Origin: Tribonema minus
Lineage: Eukaryota; Sar; Xanthophyceae; Tribonematales; Tribonemataceae
DNA: 64,000 nt
Assembly: GCA_017506865.1 (NCBI GenBank)
Contig: JAFCMP010000010.1
Coordinates: 372,001-436,000 of the forward strand
Direction: 5' to 3'
Shown piece by piece: positions 24,429 to 35,509 of this stretch (the first letter of the stretch is position 1; each line of letters opens with the position of its first letter). The position numbers and the translations under genes are program-made. A model generated the notes under the pieces. The model did not search any database, had not been told where the DNA came from, and saw nothing but the letters and a program-made list of their open reading frames with translations.

Positions 24429-26029
24429 CGCGCATGACACGGAGTGCAGATGCGCGCACTCGACACTGTAAACCGGCGCGCAGTCACCCGCTGCATGGAC
24501 GCTGAATGCTGTCAGGCCAAGTCCAGCAAGCGCTTGCGAGGCAATGGCTTGACGCTGACGCCGCTGGCACTGAACGGCGACCATCATGACACTGTGCCCA
24601 CGCGCCACGTGCGAGGGCGCCTTGCTTCCCGTCAGAGGTGCCACTGCTGGGAGCATGTCCGCGCACTGTGCCCTCTCCTACTCAGTCCGAGTGGCAGCCG
24701 AGGGGTGGCCGCGTCAAGCTGCATCGTCACGGTATATATATGCAAGGCCTGCTGACACACATGCTACAGCGTTGGATGAACGCTGCTTGCATATTGCGGA
24801 ATGAGACAACCTTAACGTTCTTTTGTCTGATCCAGCATCTGTTTTTGCTCGTTGTGTGCTATACCAGCAATGGTATCTGTCTCATCACGTTGCACCTGGT
24901 GGTGAAGATGCAAGGGCTATCAGAATGTGAACTGTTCGAAGTTTGGAGCAAGCAGTGTAATGAATAGTGTGGCCCCTCACATCAGAAGCAAGGGACACAT
25001 AGTATGTGCATCTGATGATTGTCACAGCAGCCCACAAGCCCAGGGCAACTAGCATGAACATGGCCATGAGGGGCAGGGTTGTTGATTACGGCACATCGAG
25101 GTAGCTACTTACGCGCAAGTACGTCTGTCACTCGGTAAGACTGACTTGCGGCATTTACGGCTACGGCCAACTTCAAGCAACCATAGTTAAAGTGCAACTT
25201 CAACACCTTGTCAACTTCAAGGGTTTGGAACTTCAACTTGTGTGCTTTTTGTCGTGTTCCTTCGCTACAGCGCGCCCTCGCTGCACTAGTGTGTCTGCCG
25301 ATAGCAATAAAATCAGTATCTGGCATGCGTAGACCGTGACTGTAGCTGCTGCTGGCGTGGAGAAGTGGTGGGGACAAAGTTCTGTGCAAGCACTCTCTTG
25401 CGAGGTGGGCTGTGCACGTCGCTGAGGTGGCCTGCGGATATGTACTTGCAGAAAGCATTCAATATGCTTTCAAGATCTGCAACAATGATGCTGCTCTTTC
25501 TACAGAGGTTGCACAGAGCTCCTGCGTGACCAAGCGCGAACGCTCTGCCCTCGGCCACTGCACAGTTACTATGCACAATAACAGCAACTGCTAAGCGCAT
25601 TCAGTCGCATACAAAGGCATTCTGCATGCAGTGTCACTTTTCCTGCATCTTATAGTAATGCTTTCACCAGAGCATCAACACAGTACGTGGTGTTGAAGTA
25701 CGAAGCTCAACTTGAAGTCTGCCGTCATTGCCTACTTAATGAATTTGTAGTAACTTACTTACTTACTTACTCTGACGTAATTTGGCGTCATTACGTCATT
25801 AACAACCCTGATGAGGGGGGGGTACGCACGAAGTGTTCGCGCTTTTGGCGCTCGAATTCAAATGTGAAGTTCAACTTGCGACCCATAAAACTGTGTTTTG
25901 TTGAAAACACAGGCGGTAGCGTGTTGTACTGTGTTGGCTCAGCGGCGAGATCATCGTCGGGAGAGGTCTTTCACCGCACTGCACCAACACAACATAGCGC
26001 ACCTACCTTCACCTCCTGGCAGCAGCAGA
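24429..26029. promoter_or_regulatory. Upstream region of SLBP
   Basis: Spacer of 1.6 kb between the RCC1 gene and the SLBP start, AT-richer than its surroundings. It carries three clusters of AACTTC/GAAGTT half-sites: about 25168-25236 (CAACTTCAAGC, GCAACTTCAAC, GTCAACTTCAAGG, GGAACTTCAACTTG), about 25693-25719 (GTTGAAGT, CAACTTGAAGTC) and 25865-25877 (GTGAAGTTCAACTT, about 150 bp before the ATG). A TACTT repeat lies at 25751-25770 and a TGACGTAA dyad directly after it. Confidence 0.55.
25773..25798. promoter_or_regulatory. TGACGTAA / TTACGTCA dyad (bZIP-like sites)
   Basis: TGACGTAA at 25773-25780 and its exact reverse complement TTACGTCA at 25791-25798, with a further GCGTCA between them at 25785. 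This is the core recognised by CREB/ATF-type bZIP factors in many eukaryotes. It lies 230-260 bp before the SLBP start codon. Binding is inferred from the motif only. Confidence 0.5.
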
Positions 26030-27808
26030 ATGCAGAGCTCCAATTATTACAGGGCAGATGATGCATATGACGGAGGCGAGAGCTATCATCGGAAGCGAGA
26101 GCGCTCTGTCGATTTCGCAGATGCTACTGCTACTGTCAGCCCAGATATGGACGGTCGGACGCCCAGGTGGAATGCTGGTATGTCCTCACCATGGCAAGAC
26201 TGCCAGCCTATCTACAACCCTCGTTGGGAAAGGTCATTGGACAGCAAGAGGAGAAGGCGAGATGATGATATCGACATTCGCAGCCAGCCTGAGGGGGGGG
26301 GCGAGGGATTGAGTCGCAGAATCATGGACGATTACGCTGCAGATGGCTTGCTCGGCTGTCAAGCCGCTGCACACCAAAGTCAGCGTGACAGCGTGCACAG
26401 AGGTGAGCCTCACTCCAGTGCACCGCAGCAGCCATGGCGGCTGCAGCACCAACAGGAGCAGCAGCAGGCACAGGGCGTGCTGCCCAGCACTGTCACTGGG
26501 CAGGCGCCGAGGTTTGAGGCGGCTGGGGGGCCGCTGACGAGTGCGCCTCGGTTCAGAAAGGACCGGGAGACAGACCCCCATAGAATCGCTCAGCGCATGA
26601 AGCAGGTGAGCTGGCGCACTCCGGATTGAAACCGCATGTCAGCAGCTTCCAAAAGCCACAACGGCGTTGTTGTCATGGTACACTTCGGTGCACAGCCGTA
26701 CAGTCTTGCTTCATGAGACCCAGGCTGATGATGCTTGCAAGTCTGTAGGTGTCGCCATGGCAGTTCTGCTGTCGGGATGACAATCGAGGTTTTGCAGCGG
26801 CAGTCCATTTCTCGCACTTTTAGTTTTGAGTGCTGTGCATCTAGTCTAGTACCTGAGGCCATAGTCAGGAGTGCTTGCAACCTACAGCACCGGTCTTCGT
26901 GGCTTGACCGTGTGGCCTGCGACCAGCAGCCCTAACCACTCAGGCGTGTAGATGCTGCTATAGCCTCTTGAGGTTTGTGACCCGCTTCGCGGCTTGGTAC
27001 CAGCTATGTGAGCCCGGATGTCGGCCCTAAAGCTGTTGAAATCCGACTAAAAAACTACCACTCTGGAATACAGGCGTTGTTGAGATTCTCACGGTTCATC
27101 AAGTTGCACAGATGACGCTCATACCCATTCGCTCGAACATACATACACACGCGATGCGCGTCTGCACAGCAACTGCAGCCGCGACGCGCTCATCGCTGCT
27201 TCTGTCCACGCACGTCTGACACACACCCGTCACCTCGACCTCCAATCACCCCCCCCCCCCTCCCGCTTTCCCCGCAGATCATGTACGGCAAGAACACCCT
27301 CGCCTACGACCGCTACGTGCGCGAGGTGCCGCGCCACAAGCGCGTGCGCGGCAAGCACCCCGCCACCCCCAACCCCCACGGCATCTATTCCAAGCGCCAG
27401 TTCGACGGCATCGTCGCCGCGTGGCGCCGCCAGCTGCACCGGTGGGACCCGCCCAAGGGCGGCGACGCTGCCTCCGCGGCAGCGCCGGCGCCAGCGCTGC
27501 AGCAGGCGGCGAAGGAGTGGGCGGCGGCGGCGGAGGCGCGGCGCGGCCCCTGCGAAGGGGAGGTGTCACTCGAGGCATCTTTTCTGCACGCGCTAGGGGC
27601 GGAAGGGGGGGGCGCGGCGGGGGGCTGCGTAGACATCTATACGGACGGGGACATTGAGGGGGGGGGGGCACAAGCTGGCAGCGCAGCGGCGGCGGCGGCG
27701 ACGGCGGCGGGGGGCATTGCGGCGACGCACTTGTACGGGGACACCAAGGGCAAGGAGGAGTGCCTGCTGAGTGAAGCGGAGGATGACAGCGACGACGACT
27801 TGCTGTAG
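26030..27808 (+). CDS. SLBP: Histone RNA hairpin-binding protein (SLBP)
   Basis: Binds the 3' stem-loop of replication-dependent histone mRNAs and directs their processing, export and translation. Two exons, 26030-26605 and 27278-27808, joined in phase 0, give 368 residues. The RNA-binding domain straddles the intron: DPHRIAQRMKQ then IMYGKNTLAYDRY, EVPRHKRVRGKHPATPN (with the TPN motif whose Thr is phosphorylated in animals), and WRRQLHRWDPP, all at the family spacing. The N-terminal 180 residues are disordered, with a KRERS and a SKRRRRDDD basic stretch that could be a nuclear localisation signal and a Gln-rich segment. The C-terminus is Ala/Gly-rich and ends in the acidic EAEDDSDDDLL. The ATG at 26030 is the first in frame, though the frame is open further upstream. 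The intron has a C-run before its acceptor. Confidence 0.93.
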
Positions 27809-28660
27809 TCGGCGAGCACGGGAGAAAAGGTCTGGCGCGCAGCGGCGCTGCGGCCGCGCTGCCGGCGGCACCGCAGCAGCCGCATTGCTGTCGCGGGTGG
27901 CGCCGCCACGAAGTGCGGCGGGTCTCCGAGAAGAGGGGATCCTTGGTACTCGCCTGTTTCTGTGCTGCGGTCGGCGGTGCGCTTGATGCGCCGGCGCGCG
28001 GCCGGTGCGCAGCCGGGGGGTGGATACGCGACTGTCCCCCACCGCCGTCGCCTTGGCTGGCCGCCTGGTGTCGTGACAGGTGCTGCCACGGCAGCAGTAG
28101 CCACGCAGAGGCGCCTGCTGCTGACGCGCGGCGTGGTCGGCTTGGCTGTACGTGCATGTGAATGCCAGTTGCTGTCAGTTTGTGCTAGTTAGTTCTGCTG
28201 GAGGTGAACGTCGTTGGCCGTCGCTTAGGCGCTTGATGCGTGTGTCTACCGCTCTGCAGGCAGCGTATGATCGAAAAGCACAATGGAAACACTTGTATCC
28301 CATCATTCAGTGCTGCTTGTCAGTGTCTGTGCCATGCTCGCGTTCTGAATCATTGTGGCGTGCACCACTGGGCAGGAGTTGCATCTGGTGCGGCGGATGA
28401 TTGCAAGCCACGACATGAATAGGCATGTGATGGACCAAAACTCAATTTAGCGTCACGACAGATTATTGTGCTTTGCGTTTCATTGCGGCAAGCGTATGCA
28501 AGGACAGCTTTGACACATGATCACACATGAATACATAGCATAGAAGACCTCATCTCATTCTCACCAACCTCTTGTTTCCTGCACGATGATGTGCGACTAT
28601 GCTCGCGCACGATCGATCGATCAATCGGTGTCGATACCATATCGATCTGCTACTGTGACG
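27809..28660. other. No gene assigned (SLBP 3' flank)
   Basis: The GC-rich composition of the last SLBP exon continues to about 28160, probably 3' UTR; several open frames there have no recognisable domain. From 28200 the sequence is AT-richer and contains GATCGATCGATCAATCG near 28611. Nothing else is seen. Confidence 0.5.
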
Positions 28661-28752
28661 CGAATACCTCTTCAGCGCCACCATGGAAGCTTTGCGCTGC
28701 GTGTGTCACCTCTGCTCAGCTGCCGCAGCGCCATCTCTCTCTCCCTCACCAG

Positions 28753-28804
28753 GAACTTCAACGAACTTCATCTTGAAGGTGAACTTCTGTTGAACTTCAA
28801 CCTG
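28753..28804. promoter_or_regulatory. AACTTC/GAAGTT cluster upstream of copy 2
   Basis: Five half-sites in about 50 bp (GAACTTCAACGAACTTC, CTTCATCTTGAAG as a dyad, GAACTTC, TTGAACTTCAACC), 250-300 bp before the start codon. The left arm has a related but rearranged cluster at 14504-14561. Confidence 0.55.
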
Positions 28805-29056
28805 AATATGTAACTGTGAGGTGAGAGGCTGGCTCTCTCTCTCGGAGGCCCGCGGACATTGTGCGCGGATCGCAGCAACAGGCTCTGGAGCTTCAAGTAC
28901 GATTGCCCATATGCCAGCTCTCAGGCTGCATTGCGCAGCCTATTTCGCCTTGCTTGCACGCGATGCACACAGCTCACTACCACGCGCACTCCTCGCTCAC
29001 CAGCGAAAGCACACACCAGCAGCCTCTTAGCCTTCACTTCATCAGCTCAGTAAAGC

Positions 29057-29515
29057 ATGTCTAGCGCCAAGACTACCACTGCTGCCCCCGCCGCCCCTGC
29101 GGGCAAGCCCGGAGCCAAGACTGGCCACGGCAGCGTCATCGAGAAGGTCGCCGACAAGAACCCCCGCGCCATGGCGGCACCCAGCGAGAGCGACAAGATC
29201 GGCGAGATGCTGGCGGCTCAGGAGGCTGCCAAGAGGGCGAAGAAGGCCCAGAAGAAGGCCGGCAAGGGTGCACCTGCAGCGGCGGCGGCAGCAGCAGCGG
29301 CATCGGCTCCCGCCCCCGCCCCTGCCACTCGTGAGGCTGCCCCCGCCCCTGTCGAGAAGAAGAGCGACGGCATCGTCAGGCACGACGTGATGCACGACAT
29401 GGACGATGTTGTGGCAGAGAAGAGCGCTGCTCGCAAGTCGAGGTCAAAGTCTCCTGCGCCCAGGAAGGCCAAGCCCGAGGCAGCCGCTGCCGAGGCGAAG
29501 CCTGTGGCCAAGTAG
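29057..29515 (+). CDS. Ala/Lys/Pro-rich protein, copy 2 (unknown function)
   Basis: Intronless frame of 152 residues, near-identical to the product of 13774-14253. Residues 1-73 are the same in both copies; the Ala run has 9 rather than 16 residues, and the Lys-rich tail reads KSRSKSPAPRK where copy 1 has KASSKSPAPMK, adding Arg to an SR-like segment. The start is ATG in the context AAAGCATGT. The upstream flank carries the AACTTC cluster and a CT-rich stretch, as in copy 1, so both copies probably keep their own promoter. Function unknown; disordered and strongly basic at the C-terminus. Confidence 0.78.
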   Translation: MSSAKTTTAAPAAPAGKPGAKTGHGSVIEKVADKNPRAMAAPSESDKIGEMLAAQEAAKRAKKAQKKAGKGAPAAAAAAAAASAPAPAPATREAAPAPVEKKSDGIVRHDVMHDMDDVVAEKSAARKSRSKSPAPRKAKPEAAAAEAKPVAK

Positions 29516-29650
29516 TCCCTAGCTTGTACACGTCCCCACAGCATAGGCATCTGTATACACATGGTATATATCAAGTGTTCGGTAGTTGCCTGCGAGGCAG
29601 CAGCGCTTGAGGCAATTATGGTTGCTGCTCAAGCTTCACAGGTTTCCCAC

Positions 29651-30996
29651 GAGTGTTCATTTCTCATCCGCCGCGATCTGTTGTAATGGCCGCTCGACAA
29701 TGCAGACATTGTACCACCGTAATTGGAGTGCACAGCTGTTCCGCCTCCTGCATATTGTCTGTCTGCTCGTATTGTGCATCTCACAAGACCCTGTGCCTTA
29801 TGTCAGTAGGCTTTCAGCATAGCCATGCCTTTCGATGTATTCATGAATAGCATGGCATGCTCTCAAGTTCCTCAGTCCGCCGCACGCTTCATGTATACTT
29901 GATCTGCCGCATGGACACATACGCTGCACATGCATAATGTTCAAGTGCTTCATCTCTGCAATCAGCCACACTGACGTTTAGAATACACGCGCTTGCAACC
30001 CCCGATGTACACCCCCCAGCATTTGATGGACTGCCATGCCAGCCTTGCCTGGTTTTGCCACTGGTGTTGCGCAGGTTGCAACGTACGTGAATGCTTGTTG
30101 ACATTTTTACAAGTGTTGCTCATCGAAAACAAGCAAAATGAAGATGCAACTGTTGCTCACCACTGCCGCCAAATATGACCGCGATGCAACAGAACTCTGC
30201 CGTGTTGTGACGGATCACGGCCGTCATTTCACCCTGTATGGACTGTGGCGCCGACGCATGCGCAACAGGTCTGTTGCTGAACTGCCTGATCATAACTTGC
30301 AACACGTTTGAAACACACTACACGCAGAATGCAAGCAACCGACGACGATCTGACAGCTGCTGACGAGAAGCGTACACCGATGCAAATGCCAGCCAAAGTA
30401 CCTCAAAAAGATTGTTATTTTATTCTTGCATCAACATACATGTACACACACAGTCCAGTCATGGTCACAATCCAAGTATGCGCGACCTTGTGGCGCTGCC
30501 TCGTCCTGAGTCGCAGAGCCAACCTCAAAACTGACATTTGCTGCGCCTGCCATGACTAGGCAACATACGGTGTCATACCCCCCATTGCCAATCTATATAC
30601 AAGAGAATGCACTCAGCATCTGTACAGAAAGCGAGGTTCAATTTGCTGTGGCGCCAGTACTACCAAGCAGCAGCGTTCATCTGCAGGCATTGGAAGTGAG
30701 CGCAACCGCTCCGAATTGGCAGCGACTGCTACCGCCTCTCCACATACCGTGTATACAGGTGGCTACAGACTGCATAGTCGACAGCAGGCGGACTACTCGT
30801 CACCGTTGGTGTGCCATCAGGTGGAGATGTGCACCAACACTGGCAGCAGCAGATGCTGAAAGCCGAGATGACCGTTCCCAAATCGAATTTGCACGGGCAT
30901 GGCTGCGAGCGCGCTGCGGCGCAGCAGCGCCGCCGACGCTGCCGCCAACGTAGCCGTGACAGCCTCCCAGAGCTGATGCTGCCATGCATATAATCA
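29651..30996. other. No gene assigned
   Basis: Spacer of 1.3 kb between the right arm of the inverted duplication and the 3' end of the HVA22-like gene on the other strand. No frame has recognisable protein similarity. Nothing repetitive or structured is apparent. Confidence 0.5.
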
Positions 30997-33772
30997 TCAT
31001 TTCCTGTGCGACGAAGTGCCATAGCCCTCGTCTGTCACCTCGTCGACAGCGCCCGCGTCACGCCGCAAACGATACGCCCAGGGCTGCAGCCGCACCGCCG
31101 CCGCCGCTGCCGCAGCCTCATGCACCTGCGCCGCTGTCGCTGCTGCGGCCTGTCCCGCAGCAGGTGCGTGCACGTCACTGCGGCTGCCATTGCGCTGCAC
31201 GCCGCTCAAGATGCGCCGCGCATGCAGGCGCGCCTCCAGATACTTCTGCTGTGGCGCCGCAGAGGCATCCGCGCCGCCGCCGCTGCTGCCGCCACGGCCT
31301 TCGCCGCTGTCGCCGCCGCCGCTGCCGCCGCCTTCGCCGCCGCTGCTGCTGCCTCTGCGCCGCGCTGCCGCCCGCGACCGTGCCCCAGGCGATGCCAGCA
31401 CGCTGGCGCTGCTGCCGGCACGGCTGCTGCTGCGACTGCCTCTGCGATGCGCCGAAGGCGACGGCGGCCGCGCTAGCAAGCTGCCGCCCCCGCCGCTGCC
31501 GCCATTGCGCGAGCGGCCGAGCCTGATGCTGCCGCTGCTGCCGGTGCTGCTGACGCTGTCGCTTCGGGGTCGGGCGGGGAGCGGCGGAGGCAGTATGTTG
31601 GCGATCCGTGATCGTGTGGAGCGCGGCCTGTCGCTGGCTTCTTCTGTTTGTTGCCTGTGCGGCGAGCAAATGGAAGCGTTTTTGAGCCGCTGCAGAGGAA
31701 GAACGTGTGGGGCACCGAAGATTGTGGCATTGGGAAATGCAGCTGCAGCAAAGGCGCCGGCAGTGCTGGTCTCATGGAAAGAACAGTGCCTTGCATAGCG
31801 CTGCGATGCTGGTGCAACAGCATCCTCTCTCTCGCGATGGTATCGTGGCAGTACCGTCATGGACGATCCATGCGAGCACGTTCATGGTGGCACAGACAAG
31901 AGTGCTTTGCACAAAGAACAGTGCTCTGACAGTTGCGCACCGGCACGATGCGCTGCTGCATCCCGCCACTTCAGAAACCACAGGCGCCTCGACCTCCATG
32001 GAGCCGCACAGGATTCTCACCAGCACAGACTACGCAGACAAGCCAGAGACACAACCACAATGTCCGCCCCAGCAAAACACGCCGCAGCCCCTGAAGTGCC
32101 CACCTTCTGGAGGACCGCCGCCGTGACAGTCGCGCAACGCCGCCGCCCTGTGGCGCCGCCGCTGCCGCCAGCGCTGCTGCCGGCGGCGGCGGCGGCGGCG
32201 GCGCGGGCGTCTGCAGGTCAAACAGGTGGTCGCGCACCCTGATGTCCGCGTCCCCTGTGACAATTTGCCTGAGAATGCCTGCGATCGAGCGCGCCTGGCC
32301 GTTGCTGCTCCTGCGGGGCGACCCGACGGAGCCATGTCCGCCGCTGCTGTGTCTCGGCGGCGCAGCTGTGAGGGGGGGCGCACGAGGATGGTGCTCGTTA
32401 TTGGCTCAGCACCAGCAATTGAGAGTGAAGAGTGGATCGTCGTCCAAGGTACGTGTGGCCCGTTGACGCCTTCGTGAAAGTGAATGGGATGGGTTGTGAC
32501 TTTCGCACCTCTGCTGCGCCTGTGCTGTGCAGGATAGGGCTGCAGCTGCTGCGCCGTGATCGACTGCTCTGGCATGCCGCAAGAGACTTCAAGCACCGCA
32601 GTAGGGGTGCGAACGAGCGCACGCCGAAGGTGCGTGGCAGCCGCTGCATCCGCAAACGCAATGAACACATCCATGGCTGGCGCTGAAGCGTGCACAGAGG
32701 CCGACAACCCTGCGAAGCGCCTCGAGACTTTGTGGGTGCAGTTCAGAAGTAGAGGGTGCTCACCATACATGCGTCACTTGACAAGCCGCCGCCGTCAAGC
32801 CGCCGCCGTCACCGCGTGACTGCAGCGCCGCAACGCCCAACAAGCTACCACAGTCACGTGTCACGCGTGCTGACCCATCAGCGCCTCCTCTAGTCACAGG
32901 CTCACCATCAGTGTCGCGACTGCCGCTGGCGCCTGTGCGTTCCGGCGCCACCGCTACCGCCACAGCCTCTGCCGCCGCCGCCGTCGTCGTGCGCGCGTCC
33001 TGATCGGCGCTCCGCTGTCTTGCAAGGCCGGACAGCCGCGGCGGCGGCGGCGGCGGCAGCGCATCCTCAGCCGTGGCATCGCTGTCAGGCGGCGCCGCAC
33101 GCGACAGCGCTGCGCACTGCACGTCCAGCGGCGCGCCGTCGAGGCACAACGCGCTGCGCGGCGCGGCCGCGCGTGACAGCGCGGGCACGAGCGGCATGCC
33201 CTCGTCGTCACTGGTGACAGCGTCAGCGTCAGCGCCGCTGCCGCGCGCCGCCGGCGCCGGCGTCGGGCCCCGGGCGTCATCGTCGCAGAGGTCCCACTCC
33301 TGCAGGTAGAATGGCGGCGCGCGCGTGAGGTGTACTTGCGAGAGCGCTGCGCTGCGGGCACGTCTCGTGGCGATGCGGCACAGCGGCTGCCGCCCGCACG
33401 ATGACAAGCTGCATGCGGTCGTGCACGGCGGTGCACAGCGACTTCGCTGCAGCGGCCCGCGTAATAGTCAAGCGCAGGGAGAGTATGCGTAACGTGAGGG
33501 CGCGCACGCTACGCGGCCGAGCGTGCGCCTGTGCGCCGAGCAGACATGCCAGCCTTCCTCCACAACAGAAAAGCTCGTTGCCACGTCAGACGCGACCAGC
33601 ACCGGCTACTTGCCTCTCCCCACTCCAGCGGCAGCGGCGGCGCGGAGTGGCGCTGCCGCTGCTGCTTGCGCGCGATCGCCACGTGGCGCGACCGCGTGCA
33701 CGGCGACGGCAGCCCACGCGCTGCCTTCACCAGCGCCTCGCCCTCCGACTCCTCCATGTCATCGGCGCTACT

Positions 33773-33804
<32 letters not shown>

Positions 33805-34738
33805 CGCTGCCGCCACCGCCGCCCTCGCTGTTGCCATCGCCGTGGCGATGCGCACCGGCGGCGCAGTCGTTGACGTCGCACAGGTGCGGGTCCATCACCG
33901 GGACCAGCGCCACGAGGACGCGCCAGGGGAGCGAGATGCACAGGTCGAGCGCGCGCGGCAGCACGACGTGGTTGAGGAGGCGGTGCGCCTCGCCGATGGC
34001 GGGGACGACGGCGCCGGCGAAGACGACGCCCGTGAGGCGCGTGCGCGGCACGAGCAGCAGCGCCAGCAGCGCGCACTTGGCGACGTAGTACAGCGGTACC
34101 CACGCGAGCACGCACTGCGGGGCAGCAGGAACAGGTTGAAGTCCTTGAGCACAAGTTGTTAGAAGCTGCCGGGGCCACTGCAGCTGTTGCCTGCATCAGG
34201 ACAGCTGCCGTGGCTGATGCGGTGCGTCTGCTGCTGGCGCTGGTGAGCGGACAGCCCGTACAAGTAGGTTCACGTCTCCAAACAGCTCTCGGTGTGCAGC
34301 CCAGGCACGCATCGCCATTGGCACTCATTCTGCGGCTACGCTGCAGTGCCGACCACCTGCTCTGTGCATGATATGCCTGCAGTGCACTAGAACGCTTGAG
34401 GCCCTGAAGGCCATGCTCTCCCGAGCCAAAAATCATGGGTCATCAAGGCTAGTCTCTGGGTCGTACAACTGTGATTTGCATTAGTTGTTTGATTGTGGAC
34501 AGATATCATACGACGCTGCAAAAGTAGCATTGGAGGTCACCAACCAAGGCAGAAGCTGCGATCCAAGAATCAAACTCACCCCCAGGTAGCTCTCCACGAA
34601 GCACGCCAGGGTAAGTATGGACCACATCCTCAAGAGATCAAAGTCCACGACTCCAGCCTTGACGGCTTTGAAGCTGCGCCATGCGGTGAGGCTGAATGCT
34701 GCAGTCATGCACAACTGCCCTGCAAACCAGTTCACCAT
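30997..34738 (-). CDS. TB2/DP1/HVA22 (REEP-like) ER membrane protein with long low-complexity tail
   Basis: Family of reticulon-like hairpin proteins that curve ER membranes. The first two exons carry the domain: 34738-34580 (FSLTAWRSFKAVKAG, then MWSILTLACFVESYLG) and 34114-33731 (CVLAWVPLYYVAKCALLALL, VPRTRLTGVV). The proposed rest is 33299-32813 (EWDLCDDDARG onward), 32365-32104 (RSIAGILRQIVTGDADIRVR) and 31561-30997 (Ser/Gly/Arg-rich, ending VDEVTDEGYGTSSHRK). Phases agree at every junction and give about 618 residues, of which over 400 form an acidic, then Ser/Arg/Gly-rich, disordered tail. The domain assignment is firm. The last three exons were placed by phase and composition only and could belong to a different gene. 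An AACTTCAA-type dyad lies 120-140 bp before the ATG. Confidence 0.78.
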
Positions 34739-35509
34739 TGCTCAAGCTGCTGCATGCATGCAGACAGGCACTCGGCTCTGCCACTCGGCTCTTCTTCACA
34801 GCGGCAACCGCGGTTGATGCATTCATGCAGAGCAGGTTCTACTCTTCCACAGTTAAAGCCCAACTTCAAAATTGAAGTGACATAACCGAGACTCGACCTG
34901 ACTCGAGACCCGCAGCACACTCTTTTGCTTGCTTTCTGTGAGGATTTGAGGTGGTGTTGAGTGGCAACAATGTTGGCCGATTTGAATAAGTTCACAGTCC
35001 CGAATTGTGTGTGTGGCTGTTGTACAGAAGCACTATCACTCAACACATAAGAATCGCTGGAAACAAGGGAAACGCACACCAGAAATAATATTGCGAACTG
35101 CATCATACACGCAGCCTGAACCGTATACTGGTCATGACACTCAGCAGAAGCACAACTAATGACGCTGTGGATGCTCTGGTCAACTCACATGCCAACTTGC
35201 AATCATGCATGATGGTGCAAGCAAGGCATACAAGCATTCAAAGCACACACATGAAAGCGTCCACTTGAACTCTGAGCGCTCGTGTATTCACAGTGCCACA
35301 TGATTGTTTCCACCAAAACTGCGCAGGTGTTCCCTGCCAACGTGCGGGTGTCTAGCGGTAACGAGCTGTAATGCTGTTGCGTGTAAAGCGCTGTGGGAAT
35401 GTTCACAAGGCGCACCACGCGCTTGCGAAGCACCACAGGCCAAACTACATGGGGGGTATAACAATCTTCAAGACATGTCCACAACAGTTGAGACATCAGC
35501 TGCGTTGAA
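34739..35509. other. Spacer between two minus-strand genes
   Basis: Holds the upstream region of the HVA22-like gene. ACTTCAAAATTGAAGT (34864-34879) is a perfect dyad with a 2-nt spacer. A minus-strand frame beginning at 35106 looks like a signal peptide but runs through this dyad and has no domain, so it is not called. Confidence 0.5.
34864..34879. promoter_or_regulatory. ACTTCAA-AA-TTGAAGT dyad
   Basis: Perfect 7-bp inverted repeat with a 2-nt spacer, upstream of the HVA22-like start codon at 34738. It is a clear palindromic form of the AACTTC/GAAGTT element seen upstream of other genes in the window. Confidence 0.6.

Larger units (their letters stand above)
28661..29650 (+). repeat. Inverted duplication, right arm
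   Basis: Counterpart of 13665-14668 in opposite orientation. Shared landmarks include the CAGCGCCAC and GCGCCATCTCTCTCTC blocks upstream, CCCGCGGACATTGTGCGCGG, the coding region, and CCCTAGCTTGTACACGTCCC after the stop. The arms are separated by about 14 kb. Confidence 0.9.

Noticed and set aside
25898..26029. Starting SLBP at 25898
   Set aside because: The codon there is TTG; the first in-frame ATG is 26030 and the promoter-like dyad lies at 25865-25877.
30984..31526. Arg/Cys/Ala-rich plus-strand frame
   Set aside because: It is the antisense of a Ser/Gly/Arg-rich low-complexity exon; composition alone explains the open frame.
34732..35106. Minus-strand frame with a signal-peptide-like start (MMQFAILFLVCVSLVSS)
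   Set aside because: It overlaps the start of the HVA22-like gene in another frame, runs through the ACTTCAA dyad, and has no domain.
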